Origin: Chara braunii
Taxonomy: Eukaryota; Streptophyta; Charophyceae; Charales; Characeae
Direction: 5' to 3'
Length of the DNA: 20,000 nucleotides
Assembly: GCA_003427395.1 (NCBI GenBank)
Contig: BFEA01000074.1
Coordinates: forward strand, 3,090,467 to 3,110,466
Made by a program: the position numbers and the translations under genes. The stretch's first letter is position 1. Each line of letters starts with the position of its first letter. Of the stretch, positions 8,201 to 17,398 are shown in pieces. The notes under the pieces were generated by a model. The model saw only the letters and a list, made by a program, of their open reading frames with translations. It searched no databases and was not told the origin of the DNA.

Positions 8201-11200
8201 GTGACAGTGGCAGCTTGGGTTGAGACTGCAGGGGCTGGGGCTGAGATGGGAGAGGTTGAGCCTGAGTGAGTTGATGAGGCAGACAGTGAAGCTGTGAGGG
8301 TAGGGATTCAGACTGCGATGAAGGCTGAAAATGTGATAGCAAATGCTGAGGCTGAGATGCAGGGGGCTGACGCTCTAATGAAGGTGGCTGAGGCTGAGAT
8401 GATGGGGGCGGCGGGGGCAGAGGCTGCAATGGTGGGGGCTGTGGCTGCGATGATGGATGCTGAGGCTGTGAGGATGGGGGATGAGGCTGCAATGGTATGG
8501 ACTGAGGTTGCAATGGCTGAGGCTGTGGTTGGGCTGGTTGGCCATGAGGTTGTGATGGGGGTGGTTGAGGCTGCGATGGATGGGGCTGAGGCTGTGACAG
8601 GAAGGGCTGAGGTTGTGAAGGTGGGGGCTGAGGCTGTGATGGTGGCGGCTGAGGCTGTGACTGCTGAGATGGTGACTGTGATGGTGAAGGCTGACGTGCC
8701 AACGGCGGAGGTTGTGTTGGTGGGGGCTGAGGCTGCGAGGAAGGGATCTGAGGCTGTGACGGTGCAGCTTGAGGCTGCGAGGGTGGGGGCTGAGGCTGCA
8801 AGGGTGAAGGCTGAGGCTGCGAGGATGGGGGCTGAGGCTGCGAGGGTGGGGGCTGAGGCTGTGAGGGTGGGGGCTGAGGCTGCGAGGGTGGGGGCTGAGG
8901 CTGCGATGGTGGGGGCTGAGGCTGTGGGGGTGGGGGCTGAGGCTGCGACACTGGTGGCTGAGGCTGAGATGGTGGAAGTTGGGGCTGTGACTCTGGCGGA
9001 TGCAGTTGATGCTGTGACGGTGGTGGCTGAATCTGCGATGGTGATGGCTGGGGATGTAATGGTGGGTGTTGAGCATGGGATGATGTGTGATGGGGATGTG
9101 ATTGCGGGGGCTGACGATGCGAAGGCGGCAGTTGAGGAAACGAAGCCATAGATTGAGCATGTGACAGGGGAGGTTGCATTTGTGGTGATGGCGGCAGTGG
9201 CTGTGATGGTTGGGGCTGCAGCTGTACAGGTCGAGGAGGTGGCTGTGATGGCAGGGGTGGCAAGTGTGACAGGGACGGCTGGATCAAAGATGATGTGGAG
9301 AGTAGATGAGGTGGTAGGGGTTGCAGCTGTGATGCCAGGGGCTGAGGCTGTGACGATGGTGGCTGAGGCTGAGACGAAGAAGGCTGCAGCTGTGATTGTA
9401 GAGACTGCGGCTGTGATGAAGGGGGCTGCAGCAGTGTTGGAGGGGGGTGAGGCTGCATACGGGTGGGTTGCGAAGGTGGAGGCTGGGGTTGCCAATGAGG
9501 CGGTTGCATTTGTATCTTCGGCTGAGAAGGCGGAAGATACCGTTCACTTTGTGAGAACGATGTTGCTGGTGGCCTCTCAGATGGTGGAAGCGGTGATCCA
9601 GTTGGCACGAGAGGCTGTGAGGATGGCGATCGTGACTGGGATGATGGCAGCAGCAACTGTGACGGTGGTTCAGGCTGCATAGATATTGGCTGCGGCTGAT
9701 GCTGAGGAGGTTGTGGCAGATTAGGAGGACGAAAAACCTGCCATGGTGATTGCTGCATAGGCGGAGGTGTAAACCGTGGTGGTTGCATGTACTGGAAATG
9801 CATGGGCAAGGGCTGTGAATGTGGGGACCGGAAGAAGTTAGGAGGGGGCTGACCTGAAGGCATGCCTTGGGAGCTAGCATGTGCCTGTGGAAGAGCAGAT
9901 TGCCGATGTGGAGGCGGCAGTTGTGGCAGGGAGGGTTGAGTGTGTAGCTGAGATGGTGGAGGCTGTGGTTCATAAGGTGGGGGCTGAGGCTGAAGAGATT
10001 GTGTTGATGGCCGTGGTTGAACGTGCAATTCTGACTGTAGAGGCCTCGCCTGTGAGAATCCAGCCTGAGGGGGCCAAGGTGGAGGTAAGGGCTGAGAAAG
10101 TGGAGGATGAGGCTGCATAAGAGATGGTTTGGGCTGATGAGGTGGAGGGTCAGCATGAGGGCCCGATGACTGCGATGCTTCAGACAACGGGGGAGGCGGA
10201 GGAGGTGGCGGGGGAGGGGGCTGCATACGAGGGGGCCGCAGCACATATGAAGATGGCATGGACTGAGAGTGAACCTGCTCAGTAGAGGACTCCATCTGTA
10301 GAGGCGATTGAAATAGAGATGACCCCGATGAAGGAGGTTTAGGCCACTGTGGCTGAGCAGATGACGGCGGCATCCAGCCAGAGGGATGTGATTGTGATTC
10401 CGTGGTTGAACGCTTCGGCTGATGATCAGGTGGGGGGAGTGAATGTGGCTGACTTGGGGCAGATGCCCCTGATAACACTGGTGCTGATGCCTGCAGTTGG
10501 GGTGACCGTTGTGAAGGTGGTGGTGGCGGCGGTGGCCGGGTTGTCTTCAAAAGCGGCTCTGATGAAGATGCCATGTCCTTGGAAACAGGCTGATCCACTG
10601 GGGGTTCAGCAGGCGGTTGACTATCTGAAGTTTGTTGAGATCCCGTTAGCCGAGAGCGCTGTGGCAGCTCTGGAGGCACTACAAGACCTGATTTCAGAAG
10701 TCCTGCAATCAAATGTTCAACGGCCACCTGTTGATCCGATGATAAAGATTCAAGTGCTGCAACATCAGGTGCAGATGACAAACCTCCAGGTCGTGGATCG
10801 CTAGTAGCCCTCTGAAGGACAGATAAAAGAGACTGTGGCAGCTGTGTGCGAGATCCAGATTTCACTTGTGACAGAGGCAGTGATGATCGACTCCTCTGCC
10901 CCTCACTTTCATCCATACACACAGCATTACTGCAGGGAGGCAAGCATGCTTGCGGTGAAGCATGTTCATCATCACTGGCAACATCACTGTACACGTCTTC
11001 CTCTCTGCTGTCATTCATCTCCTCATTAGCATCCGTAGCATCCTCGACATCATCAACCTCACGCCCATCGTCATCGGCATCAAGATTATCTTCCTCATTC
11101 TCATCATCGTTCTCATCGTCCAGAAGCTCATCCATATCATCCTGATCCAGGGCTTGCTGCTGCCGAAAGTCAAGTTGTTTCTGGCGCAGGTCTAACTGGT

Positions 11201-12329
11201 GAGGGTAAGCAACTTCGTCCTCCTCATCCACATAATCCTCCAGTTCTTCAGTGTTACCTGTGGCCATACTCTGTTCCTGATCATCGTCTGTCGGTAGAAG
11301 TTGCTGGTGTTTCTGTTGCTGCAGGAGTCCTTCCGTTGATACTGTACCCAGCCGTCGAGCTTGTACAGGCTGGCCCGACTGCCGTCCTTGCACTTCTGGA
11401 GGACGTTGCCCACGGTGTGGTAAAACATGATCATTCTCCTGCATATCCATTGCCTGCGAGTGCGGCACCCATGCAGCATTTCGATGGTCTCTCTGCTGGC
11501 TTTTGAACCTGTCCATTGGCAGCTGATGCCGAACTTGCTGCTGAACGGGCCGCAGAGATGCACCCTGAGCATCAGGCTTTCCGAATGAACGACCTTGTTG
11601 TTGTAGACGTGCTTCTTGCCCATGCGAATGGCGCTGGCTTGAAACTACTTCAGGATCAGATAGATAACCCTGCTGAGCGAGTGTTCCATGCTCCAAGGTA
11701 AATCCTGATGGCTTCTGCGATACTTGTTGACCTTGAGCGCCAGCTGCAGAACCCAACTGATGTGGGATCTGCATCATCTTTTGATTGTGTGTTTCTTGCA
11801 TCTGTTTTGAGGTTGATGTTGGTCTCTCTGGCAATGCTGGTTGCTTTAGTTTTTGTTTAGGTTGAACAGAGGCGGGTCCCTTGGGCCCAGTTCCACCCGA
11901 ACTTGTAGAATGCCCAGCTGCTTGCCTGCCAGCAAAACCATGCACGTAATCTCTGTTTCCTTCAGATGATGGAGGCATGTGCCACATCCCACTGGAAAAC
12001 GCCCCCCCTTCAGATCGCCCACTTCCCCCCCGAAAATCGTCCATGCTATCGACATCCATATCTTTCTGTGGAGGCAACTCGTTTCCCCATCCAGAACCAT
12101 GCAATGAACCTGACGGGTCTCGACGCAGTGGTGAACTGAAAGGTGATTCCGAGCTCATCTTCTGTACACGAGGTGAATCTGGCCTTGCCATCGATGATCT
12201 TGTGGACTGGAGAGATGCCTGAGGTGAGGCTGTTGACTTCGTCTGCACACGACTAGATGCTAAACCTGGTCCTGGAACCATTGCCGGGCTTCTCATCCAG
12301 CCTTGACTGGAGACTCCTTGCTCTCCATC
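5203..12329 (-). CDS. PCF11: PCF11-like protein, giant third visible exon
   Basis: A 7,127-bp exon with no stop. Its acceptor is a pyrimidine-rich tract ending GGCTGGGTAG just before 12329 (phase 0); the TAG is an in-frame stop, so the exon cannot extend further. Its donor is CA|GTAAGT at 5201-5202 (phase 2). In reading order it encodes a Ser/Gln-rich region, an acidic block (about 10960-11250), the motif VEHLIAGLLKSGLVVPPE (about 10690-10745), a PPSQPQ-type repeat (about 7050-10530), Ser/Ala/Pro-rich sequence, LLSSLLSKGIISAPP (about 5970-6015) and IGTAFKPEELK at the end. The last two resemble the segments just before the zinc fingers in plant PCF11-like proteins. PCF11 is a nuclear subunit of cleavage factor II that links pre-mRNA 3'-end cleavage to transcription termination. 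Coding is certain from the open length and splice sites; the family assignment rests on short motifs and architecture, without its CID or zinc fingers in view. Confidence 0.65.
7050..10530 (-). repeat. PPSQPQ coding repeat inside the giant exon
   Basis: The minus strand encodes about 1,160 residues dominated by repeats of PPPSQPQ and variants (SQPQPPP, PLPSQPQ, PPSQLQ). The array is densest at about 8590-9000, where units are near-identical 18-21-bp DNA repeats (GAGGCTGNGANGGTGGGGGCT on the plus strand). A polyproline run lies near 10195-10225. Such sequence is intrinsically disordered. The frame is kept across hundreds of repeats, and the third codon positions vary more in the outer parts than in the core, which suggests recent expansion in the middle. 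Confidence 0.85.
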
Positions 12330-12938
12330 CTACCCAGCCAGAAAAGAAAAACAAGGCCAACCCATGGACTTTTCAGTAACTGTATCCCAGAGCAAGAAAG
12401 GTCTTCCACAAGGTGGAATTACGTATGGTGGCCCAAATCACACACACCTAGAAATCTCAATGAGTCAGTTCAGAGCAAGAAGACGTTGAGGACAACAGTG
12501 TCAACATGTGGAGCACTACCAAAACTGTAACTGGCAAGAATGTAATTAATCCTCACCTAGTCACAGCCACGGCCTGCTATTGCACCTACCTATAAGCAGC
12601 TGGCCAGGTCTAATCAGACCTGGAAATACAAAAAGCCCATTCAAGTGTATGCGGCTTCCAGGGTTTGCACATAACATCACAGCAAACATTGGCCACTCAT
12701 GCTTATTCTGTGCATTTCAAGTGGCCTACCTGTTGAATTTGCATGTGTATGCAACCCTTCTTGCTGAGGTGTGAATCGGTCCGCATTCTCAACACGTACA
12801 TGGGCTTTTCCATTTTATTATCAAAAGGGACAAAAGGAAAAAAGTTTCCCTCGAAATCCTTTCTGGCTCACTGGTTGTTGGGCCCACTTGTAGAGGCACT
12901 AAGGATAATGGAAGCATTAAAAGAGCGCCACTTGAACG

Positions 12939-12939
<1 letters not shown>

Positions 12940-13019
<80 letters not shown>
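12940..13019. repeat. (CT)n microsatellite in the intron
   Basis: An uninterrupted CT/TC tract of about 80 bp, followed to about 13240 by pyrimidine-rich degenerate sequence (TTCCTCC, CCCTCC). On the gene's strand it is a GA/purine tract. It is about 610 bp from the acceptor, too far to be its polypyrimidine tract. Confidence 0.97.
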
Positions 13020-13021
<2 letters not shown>

Positions 13022-13682
13022 TCTTCCTCCTCCCCCCACTTCCCTCCTTCCCCCCCTCCCTCCTTCCCCAGTCCTGTCTCTCTTCACATCTCTCTCTTTT
13101 TATCCATCTCTTCCCCCTTCTCCACTTCCTCTGCTCTCTTTCTTCTCAGCCTGGTGCTCCTCCGCCCACCACCTTCCTCTGCCATACCATCCGAGTCGAG
13201 CTGACACTTCCCCAATTTCTCACTCCTCCCTATCCCTCTCTTTCATCAGATATTGTCCTGCTCATCACTGAAATGCATGATCATTCTTCCCTGGATATGC
13301 CACCCTTCTCATCCGTTCCCTTCTCTCTTCACTTCTCCTCTCCTTTCCCACTTCATCTATTACAATGAAGAAAAGGAAACGGTTCTCCTCCACTATGCCA
13401 CTTATTCACCTCATACATCGATAATCATTCTATCCTGAATAGGTCATCAATTCCCCTCCCTCCCTTTGCTTCCTTTCCCCTCTTCCTGTTCGACCCCTGT
13501 ATCAGGGGCAAAGAAAAAGGATTTACTCCATCACCAGGTGAACTCTGTGGAGGAACCTCCATATAACCGCAGATACCAACCAGGTCCACATCCATGCAAG
13601 CAGGCATATATATCATAGTTATGCTACAACATATATACATATCATCATATATATAAATATAGATATGTATATACATTTATCG

Positions 13683-13871
13683 TCAAACTCCGACGAACAT
13701 TGTGTCACAGCCCTTCTCCCTCTCCGCCTCCGGTTTACAGGGCAGTTCTGTTTGATGATACATATCGTCAAACAGAACTGCCCGGTAAAACATCGGCAGA
13801 GAGGGAGAAGAGGACAACAAACGAGGGGCTGTGACAAACTGTTTTGTCGGAGTTTCACCAACTCATCAGGA
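13683..13871. repeat. Head-to-head pair of the hammerhead-like repeat
   Basis: A plus-strand unit at 13683-13767 meets a minus-strand unit at 13764-13871, joined at the palindrome-like CTGTTTGATGATACATATCG. The left unit lacks about 25 bp relative to the right (CAGCCC runs straight into TTCTCCC) and lacks the CTGATGA end. The right unit is the longest copy, ending CATCAGG on the plus strand. The whole could fold into a long hairpin. Confidence 0.75.
13833..13869 (-). ncRNA. Hammerhead ribozyme-like motif, one core change
   Basis: On the minus strand: CTGATGA (13863-13869, an exact core match), GTTGG-TGAAACT-CCGAC (5-bp helix II, one G-U pair), then AAAAC where GAAAC is expected (base 13845), the 3-bp helix III ACA/TGT, and GTC at 13833-13835. 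The copies at 591-628 and about 700-735 have GAAAC intact, so the family consensus, but no single copy here, has a complete core. Helix I pairing between the sequence before CTGATGA and ACAGCCCC after GTC is not seen. Confidence 0.45.
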
Positions 13872-14118
13872 GGCTGAACCCACAACAGTCTGCAGAATCC
13901 CCTAACTGATTACACTGTAAGCGATAATCCACCTTAGCCTCGGTTGTGGTTAAGCATCAACTGCCTGACAACTGGTAACCTGAGGTGGGCACCAACCACT
14001 GCCCTCAAGGTAACTGTGAGGGAAATCAAAGCAGACTCGCACTCACCCACACCAGCTGGAAAACTCTACAGACTGTCGGTTCACACCCCATCACATGCCA
14101 GCAAAACACCCACAAAAC

Positions 14119-14529
14119 CATGGTTGCGTCCCTGCCGACCGCCGACCCCGACCGCCGACCATATTGCAGCCGACCAGTAGGGCCCGGTCGGCGGTCTGCC
14201 GACCAGTCAGAAAACAACCATCCACTATTTTTTTTTCAGATCTGAGTTGGAAGCTGTACTGCGCTTGCTGAGTACTTCCGCTGAGAAACTTTTGGGGACC
14301 GGGGGTTGGGGGTATAGGGGTGGTATAGGGGGTATTGGGTGGGGTTATGAGGGTGTTGAGGGCTGTTGGGGGGGTGTATGGGGGTATTTGGGGTGGGTAT
14401 GGGGGTGTTCGTGGGGTTATTAGGGGTTTTGGACCCTTTTTTTTTTTTTGCGGAGTGCCGACGACCCCCGACCGGTAGGTGCCAACCAGCCGACCAGTCA
14501 AGGGTCGCCAACGGTCGGCATGTGCAACA
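14119..14529. mobile_element. CCGACC-rich element with G-run core
   Basis: Many copies of CCGACC/GGTCGG and GCCGACCAGTCA cluster at both ends (14125-14210 and 14457-14520). The left end, GGTTGCGTCCCTGCCGACCG, is an imperfect inverted match to the right end, CGGTCGGCATGTGCAACA. The middle (about 14289-14440) is a G-run tract with units such as GGGGGTATAGGGG, followed by T13. Clustered short subterminal repeats and poor inverted ends suggest a non-autonomous DNA transposon. No target duplication was identified. Confidence 0.4.
14289..14440 (+). repeat. G-run tract able to form G-quadruplexes
   Basis: Many runs of three to seven G are separated by short T/A spacers over 150 bp. The strand is opposite to transcription, so the transcript carries C runs and the G-rich strand is the template. 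On the minus strand the same tract reads as CCCCNATAC-like repeats. Confidence 0.8.
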
Positions 14530-14689
14530 CTGCACAAAACAAAGAAAGGTGTTTCACAGCCAAAAAATACACTCCAGACACGCCGCTGGCACTAGAGGCA
14601 CAGCATGGCCGCGTAGTGACGACCCCGGCCACAGACGCTCAACCCGACCGGAGAAAACCGTAGCAGGGTGCTATCGAAGTCGCCGTATA

Positions 14690-14764
14690 TATTATCAAAC
14701 AGAGCCATGCGATAACCCATCGGCGGAGAGGGAGAAGAGGACAACAAATGAGGGGTCGTGACAT
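14690..14764 (-). repeat. Truncated copy of the hammerhead-like repeat
   Basis: ATATTATCAAACAGAGCC, then CGGAGAGGGAGAAGAGGACA and GAGGGGTCGTGACA match the 121-bp unit. The copy ends before the CTGTTTCGTC segment, so the ribozyme-like core is missing. Confidence 0.65.
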
Positions 14765-14887
14765 TTTCATACATGTTCTATATTTATACTACATGTTTTA
14801 TGTTTAAATATGTTTGATATTGAAATATAATTAGTATTTTAAATATCAATATCAAAGTATTTTAGACATATATCGTCAAAGGTCAAC

Positions 14888-15305
14888 GGCCTTGAGATAT
14901 CATCATTAAACTGACCGGTCCCAAGTAATTCAGAATTATTTGATTCTGTTCATCTGGTTGCATCTGGATTCAAACACGGCTCTGTATTTCAACAAGGTCC
15001 ACATCCGTGCAGGCATACCCCCCTACTGCATGCATCACAGATATGCTTCTACAGAAAGACACACAAAGTTCAGGCACAGATTAAAATCCTCTCATCACCA
15101 CAACCCAGACATGGCCATTCACAGCCTGATGGCTGGCTTCCACACACACACTAGACGCATGGAGCCCCATCGCGTTTTTTTCCCCAAAAGCGCGATGGCC
15201 TTGCAATATCGACATTGAGCTGACCGGCCCCAGGTAATTCAGAATTATTCGATTTTTCATCTGGTTGCATATGGGTTCGAACACGGGTTCGTATTTATTT
15301 CGACA
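14888..15305. repeat. Pair of diverged direct repeats, about 105 bp
   Basis: GGCCTTGAGATATCATCATT through GACCGGTCCCAAGTAATTCAGAATTATT to ATTCAAACACGGCTCTGTATTT (14888-14986) matches GGCCTTGCAATATCGACATT through GACCGGCCCCAGGTAATTCAGAATTATT to GTTCGAACACGGGTTCGTATTT (15196-15300). The starting motif is also in the hairpin at 1180-1234, and TTGAGCTGACC recurs at about 1286. GGGTTCGAAC could be a decayed B box. Confidence 0.65.
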
Positions 15306-15319
15306 GTTCATGGTTGTAT

Positions 15320-15669
15320 CAAATTAGAGTCCAAAAGCTTTCACAGAAATTCAGAAGAAGTGTTCAAGAAACCTATGCAGTCAGGCAAGCTGCCCGGGGG
15401 CTCGGTCCCACCTGCACATCTTGGTTGTAGGAGGCTACCACGAAGAGAATGGCAGGCGCCTAAGGACCATGGGTTGACACAATCAATGGTCCCTAGACGC
15501 CTGCCAGTCGCTTTGTGGTACCCTCCTACAACGGAAAGGCGTAGGTGGAACCGAGGCCCGGGTCTGTATGTCAACAGTTCATAGACCCGCTGGTGGAGGC
15601 CCGTCAAGTTTAGAATGAAAATTATTTAATTATCCAAATTCTAAAGCTTTCACCGAAATTCAAAAGAAA
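15320..15669. repeat. Direct repeats flanking a foldback
   Basis: CAAATT followed by AAAGCTTTCACNGAAATTCA occurs at 15320-15359 and again at 15634-15669. A second matched pair (CGACAGTTCATGG near 15301, CAACAGTTCATAG near 15571) lies outside and inside these. A foldback element sits between the copies. Confidence 0.6.
15392..15562. mobile_element. Foldback element, 77-79-bp arms
   Basis: GCCCGGGGGCTCGGTCCCACCT at the left end pairs with AGGTGGAACCGAGGCCCGGG at the right end. Matching continues inward through GTTGTAGGAGG/CCTCCTACAAC, GGCAGGCGCCTA/TAGACGCCTGCC and GGACCAT/ATGGTCC, leaving a 15-nt loop (15471-15485). There is no coding capacity. The length and terminal symmetry are typical of a foldback MITE or solo hairpin element. 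Confidence 0.8.
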
Positions 15670-16205
15670 CATATGTCGTCAGGCCAGCCGCTCAGCACCT
15701 CATTTTCATCTGGACTTTTTGGTCCTGGAATAATTCCGAAAAGAAAATCCCGCCAGTGCACAAAATAGGGTATTAGGCTAGGCAGGCTACCAGAATCACA
15801 CGGCCGGGTGACCCAGGCGACATCAAAAGGCGCGTCAATTTTGCTTTTTGGGGGGGCAGTGGGGCATTTTTGCACCCACTGATATGTGCCCAAATCTGGC
15901 CTTATCTTCAAATTTGGTGACGTCTCAGCAAAGGCTGTCTATGGGATATGAGCAGGGTTCGAAGAGGCTTAAAGGGCCTTAAAGGGTCCTAAAGGAATGT
16001 GAGATAATTTACGTTTTTGTTTCCATTTTTTATTTCACATTTGATTTCCAATTCTACAGGAGATTTTTTTTTGCGCTGGGGCTGTCTGGTGGGACCTTCT
16101 CCGAGACTTTGCCCGGACTTGGCCCGGCCGGGCCACCCGGGGCAGCCCAAGCCAATTCGGGCAGCCCAGCTGGTAGCCCAGCTGCAGTATTAGGGCCTTT
16201 TAGGT

Positions 16206-16738
16206 ATTAGGGCATTTTACTTTCAAAAAATAAAAAAGACCTTTAAAAAAAAAGGGATAATTTGTAAAATACCCCCATAAGTTGCGATATATGCCAAAAC
16301 GCCCCTAAAAGATGTGGGTAGAGCAGAATGCCCCTCTGACAAAAACAATATTTAGTGAAATGCCCCTGCCACCGGTTGCACCCCCATTGTTGCAACATAC
16401 CCCTACCAGGTACTGTCCAACTTTGCAAAATGCCCCAGTACTTGCCAACTTCTCCTAGGTGCTATTGCAAAAGGCCAAGGCCCAAATGGTAAGGTCCAGA
16501 TTGCAAAGTTGCACACCCGCCTGACAGGGGCACAACACAGATTTCGGCCCAAAAGGGCATTCCACTCTACCCACATCTTTCAGGGGCATTTCGGCATATA
16601 TCTCAACCTATGAGGGTATTTTGCAAATTATCCCAAAGAAAAGGTATGTTGTAGAGGATGACGACCACGCATTAGGGCATTTTACTTTCAAAAAAAAGAA
16701 AAGACCCCCCAAAAAAGTATGTTGTAGACGATGACGAT
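16206..16738. repeat. Tandem duplication, left copy split by a MITE
   Basis: ATTAGGGCATTTTACTTTCA, A-rich sequence with AAAGACC, then GTATGTTGTAGANGATGACGA occurs twice. In the first copy (16206-16666) the two halves are separated by the 381-bp MITE; in the second (16671-16738) they are contiguous. Confidence 0.8.
16254..16634. mobile_element. MITE with about 85-bp terminal inverted repeats
   Basis: The left end, GGGATAATTTGTAAAATACC, and the reverse complement of the right end, GGGATAATTTGCAAAATACC, remain about 90% alike for some 85 bp, through GATATATGCC, GCCCCT and GATGTGGGTAGAG. The total is 381 bp, with no coding capacity. It is inserted in an A-run, so a duplicated AAA or longer is possible but cannot be proved. 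Comparison with the unoccupied copy at 16671-16738 supports these boundaries. Confidence 0.85.
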
Positions 16739-16882
16739 AAAAACAGCTTCTGGCTGAATGTCCCCTCAAACTTACCGTGAATACAATAATAGGCTGACCA
16801 GTAGGCTGTGAAAGCCGACATCCAAGGAGCATTCTTATGTGCCCATGGTGAGAGGAAGCTGATGGTGAACGCAAGGAGCAAC

Positions 16883-16920
16883 CGATTGGATTGCAGGGGT
16901 TCGATTGGATTGCAGGGGTT
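16883..16920. repeat. Perfect 19-bp tandem duplication
   Basis: CGATTGGATTGCAGGGGTT occurs twice without spacing. Confidence 0.95.
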
Positions 16921-17398
16921 CAAAACCTGCCAGACTATTGAAGTGGGCTAAAACAAACTTCGATGGCTTTGGGATGTGGGAAGAAAAAACAATCCAGCGT
17001 AAGTAAACCACAAACGCATCCATTCTTCATGTACACAGCTGACCTTGAGAGCCAGAGAACATGGAACCTGCGTATTGAAAGTGAGAAAAAAGAAAGATTC
17101 TTTTTTGCTAGGATACGCAACAAAAATGCTAAGAATAAAAAGAACGAACTATTTCAACATACATGTCCTTCGTACATTCAATTGCGATTTCAAATTAATT
17201 TCACAATTGACTCCACCGTTTTTTTTTATCGAAATGGCTAGAGCCCACAACGCGAACAGGCAGGAAGACTGGACCCGTGTCAAGCACCTCCCTGCCTGCT
17301 TGACTCCTTGCAGCAGAGGCACACAGACAGGAATATATTTCCGAAGAGGCCAGTAGCAGGGAACACAGTGATTAGTACAGCCACAGAGGCTCACTTAC

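Larger units (their letters stand above)
12330..17398 (-). other. Intron, about 5.07 kb, repeat-filled
   Basis: It is bounded by the donor GAGA|GTAAGT (GT at 17397-17398) and the acceptor GGCTGGGTAG|GAT at 12330. The two flanking exons are both in phase 0, which supports the pairing. I cannot exclude a small additional exon inside. Contents are listed separately. The remaining parts, about 12330-12930, 13020-13680, 15690-16205 and 16740-17398, show no gene. Confidence 0.7.

Noticed and set aside
7205-9682. Long plus-strand open frames rich in Gly/Ala/Glu/Val (such as VGAEAARVGAEAA), up to 285 codons
   Set aside because: They lie antisense to the giant exon and mirror its PPSQPQ codon repeats; the low-complexity composition keeps several frames open. 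There are no splice or start signals of their own.
8308-10246. Two minus-strand alternative frames of 320 and 395 codons (SAPTLAAS-like; SLSPHPRS-like)
   Set aside because: They are out-of-frame readings of the same repeats. Only the frame joined to the splice sites at 12329 and 5203 is open across the full 7.1 kb.
12743-13204. Open frame encoding a Ser-Leu repeat
   Set aside because: It is the translation of the (CT)n tract and the pyrimidine-rich DNA after it.
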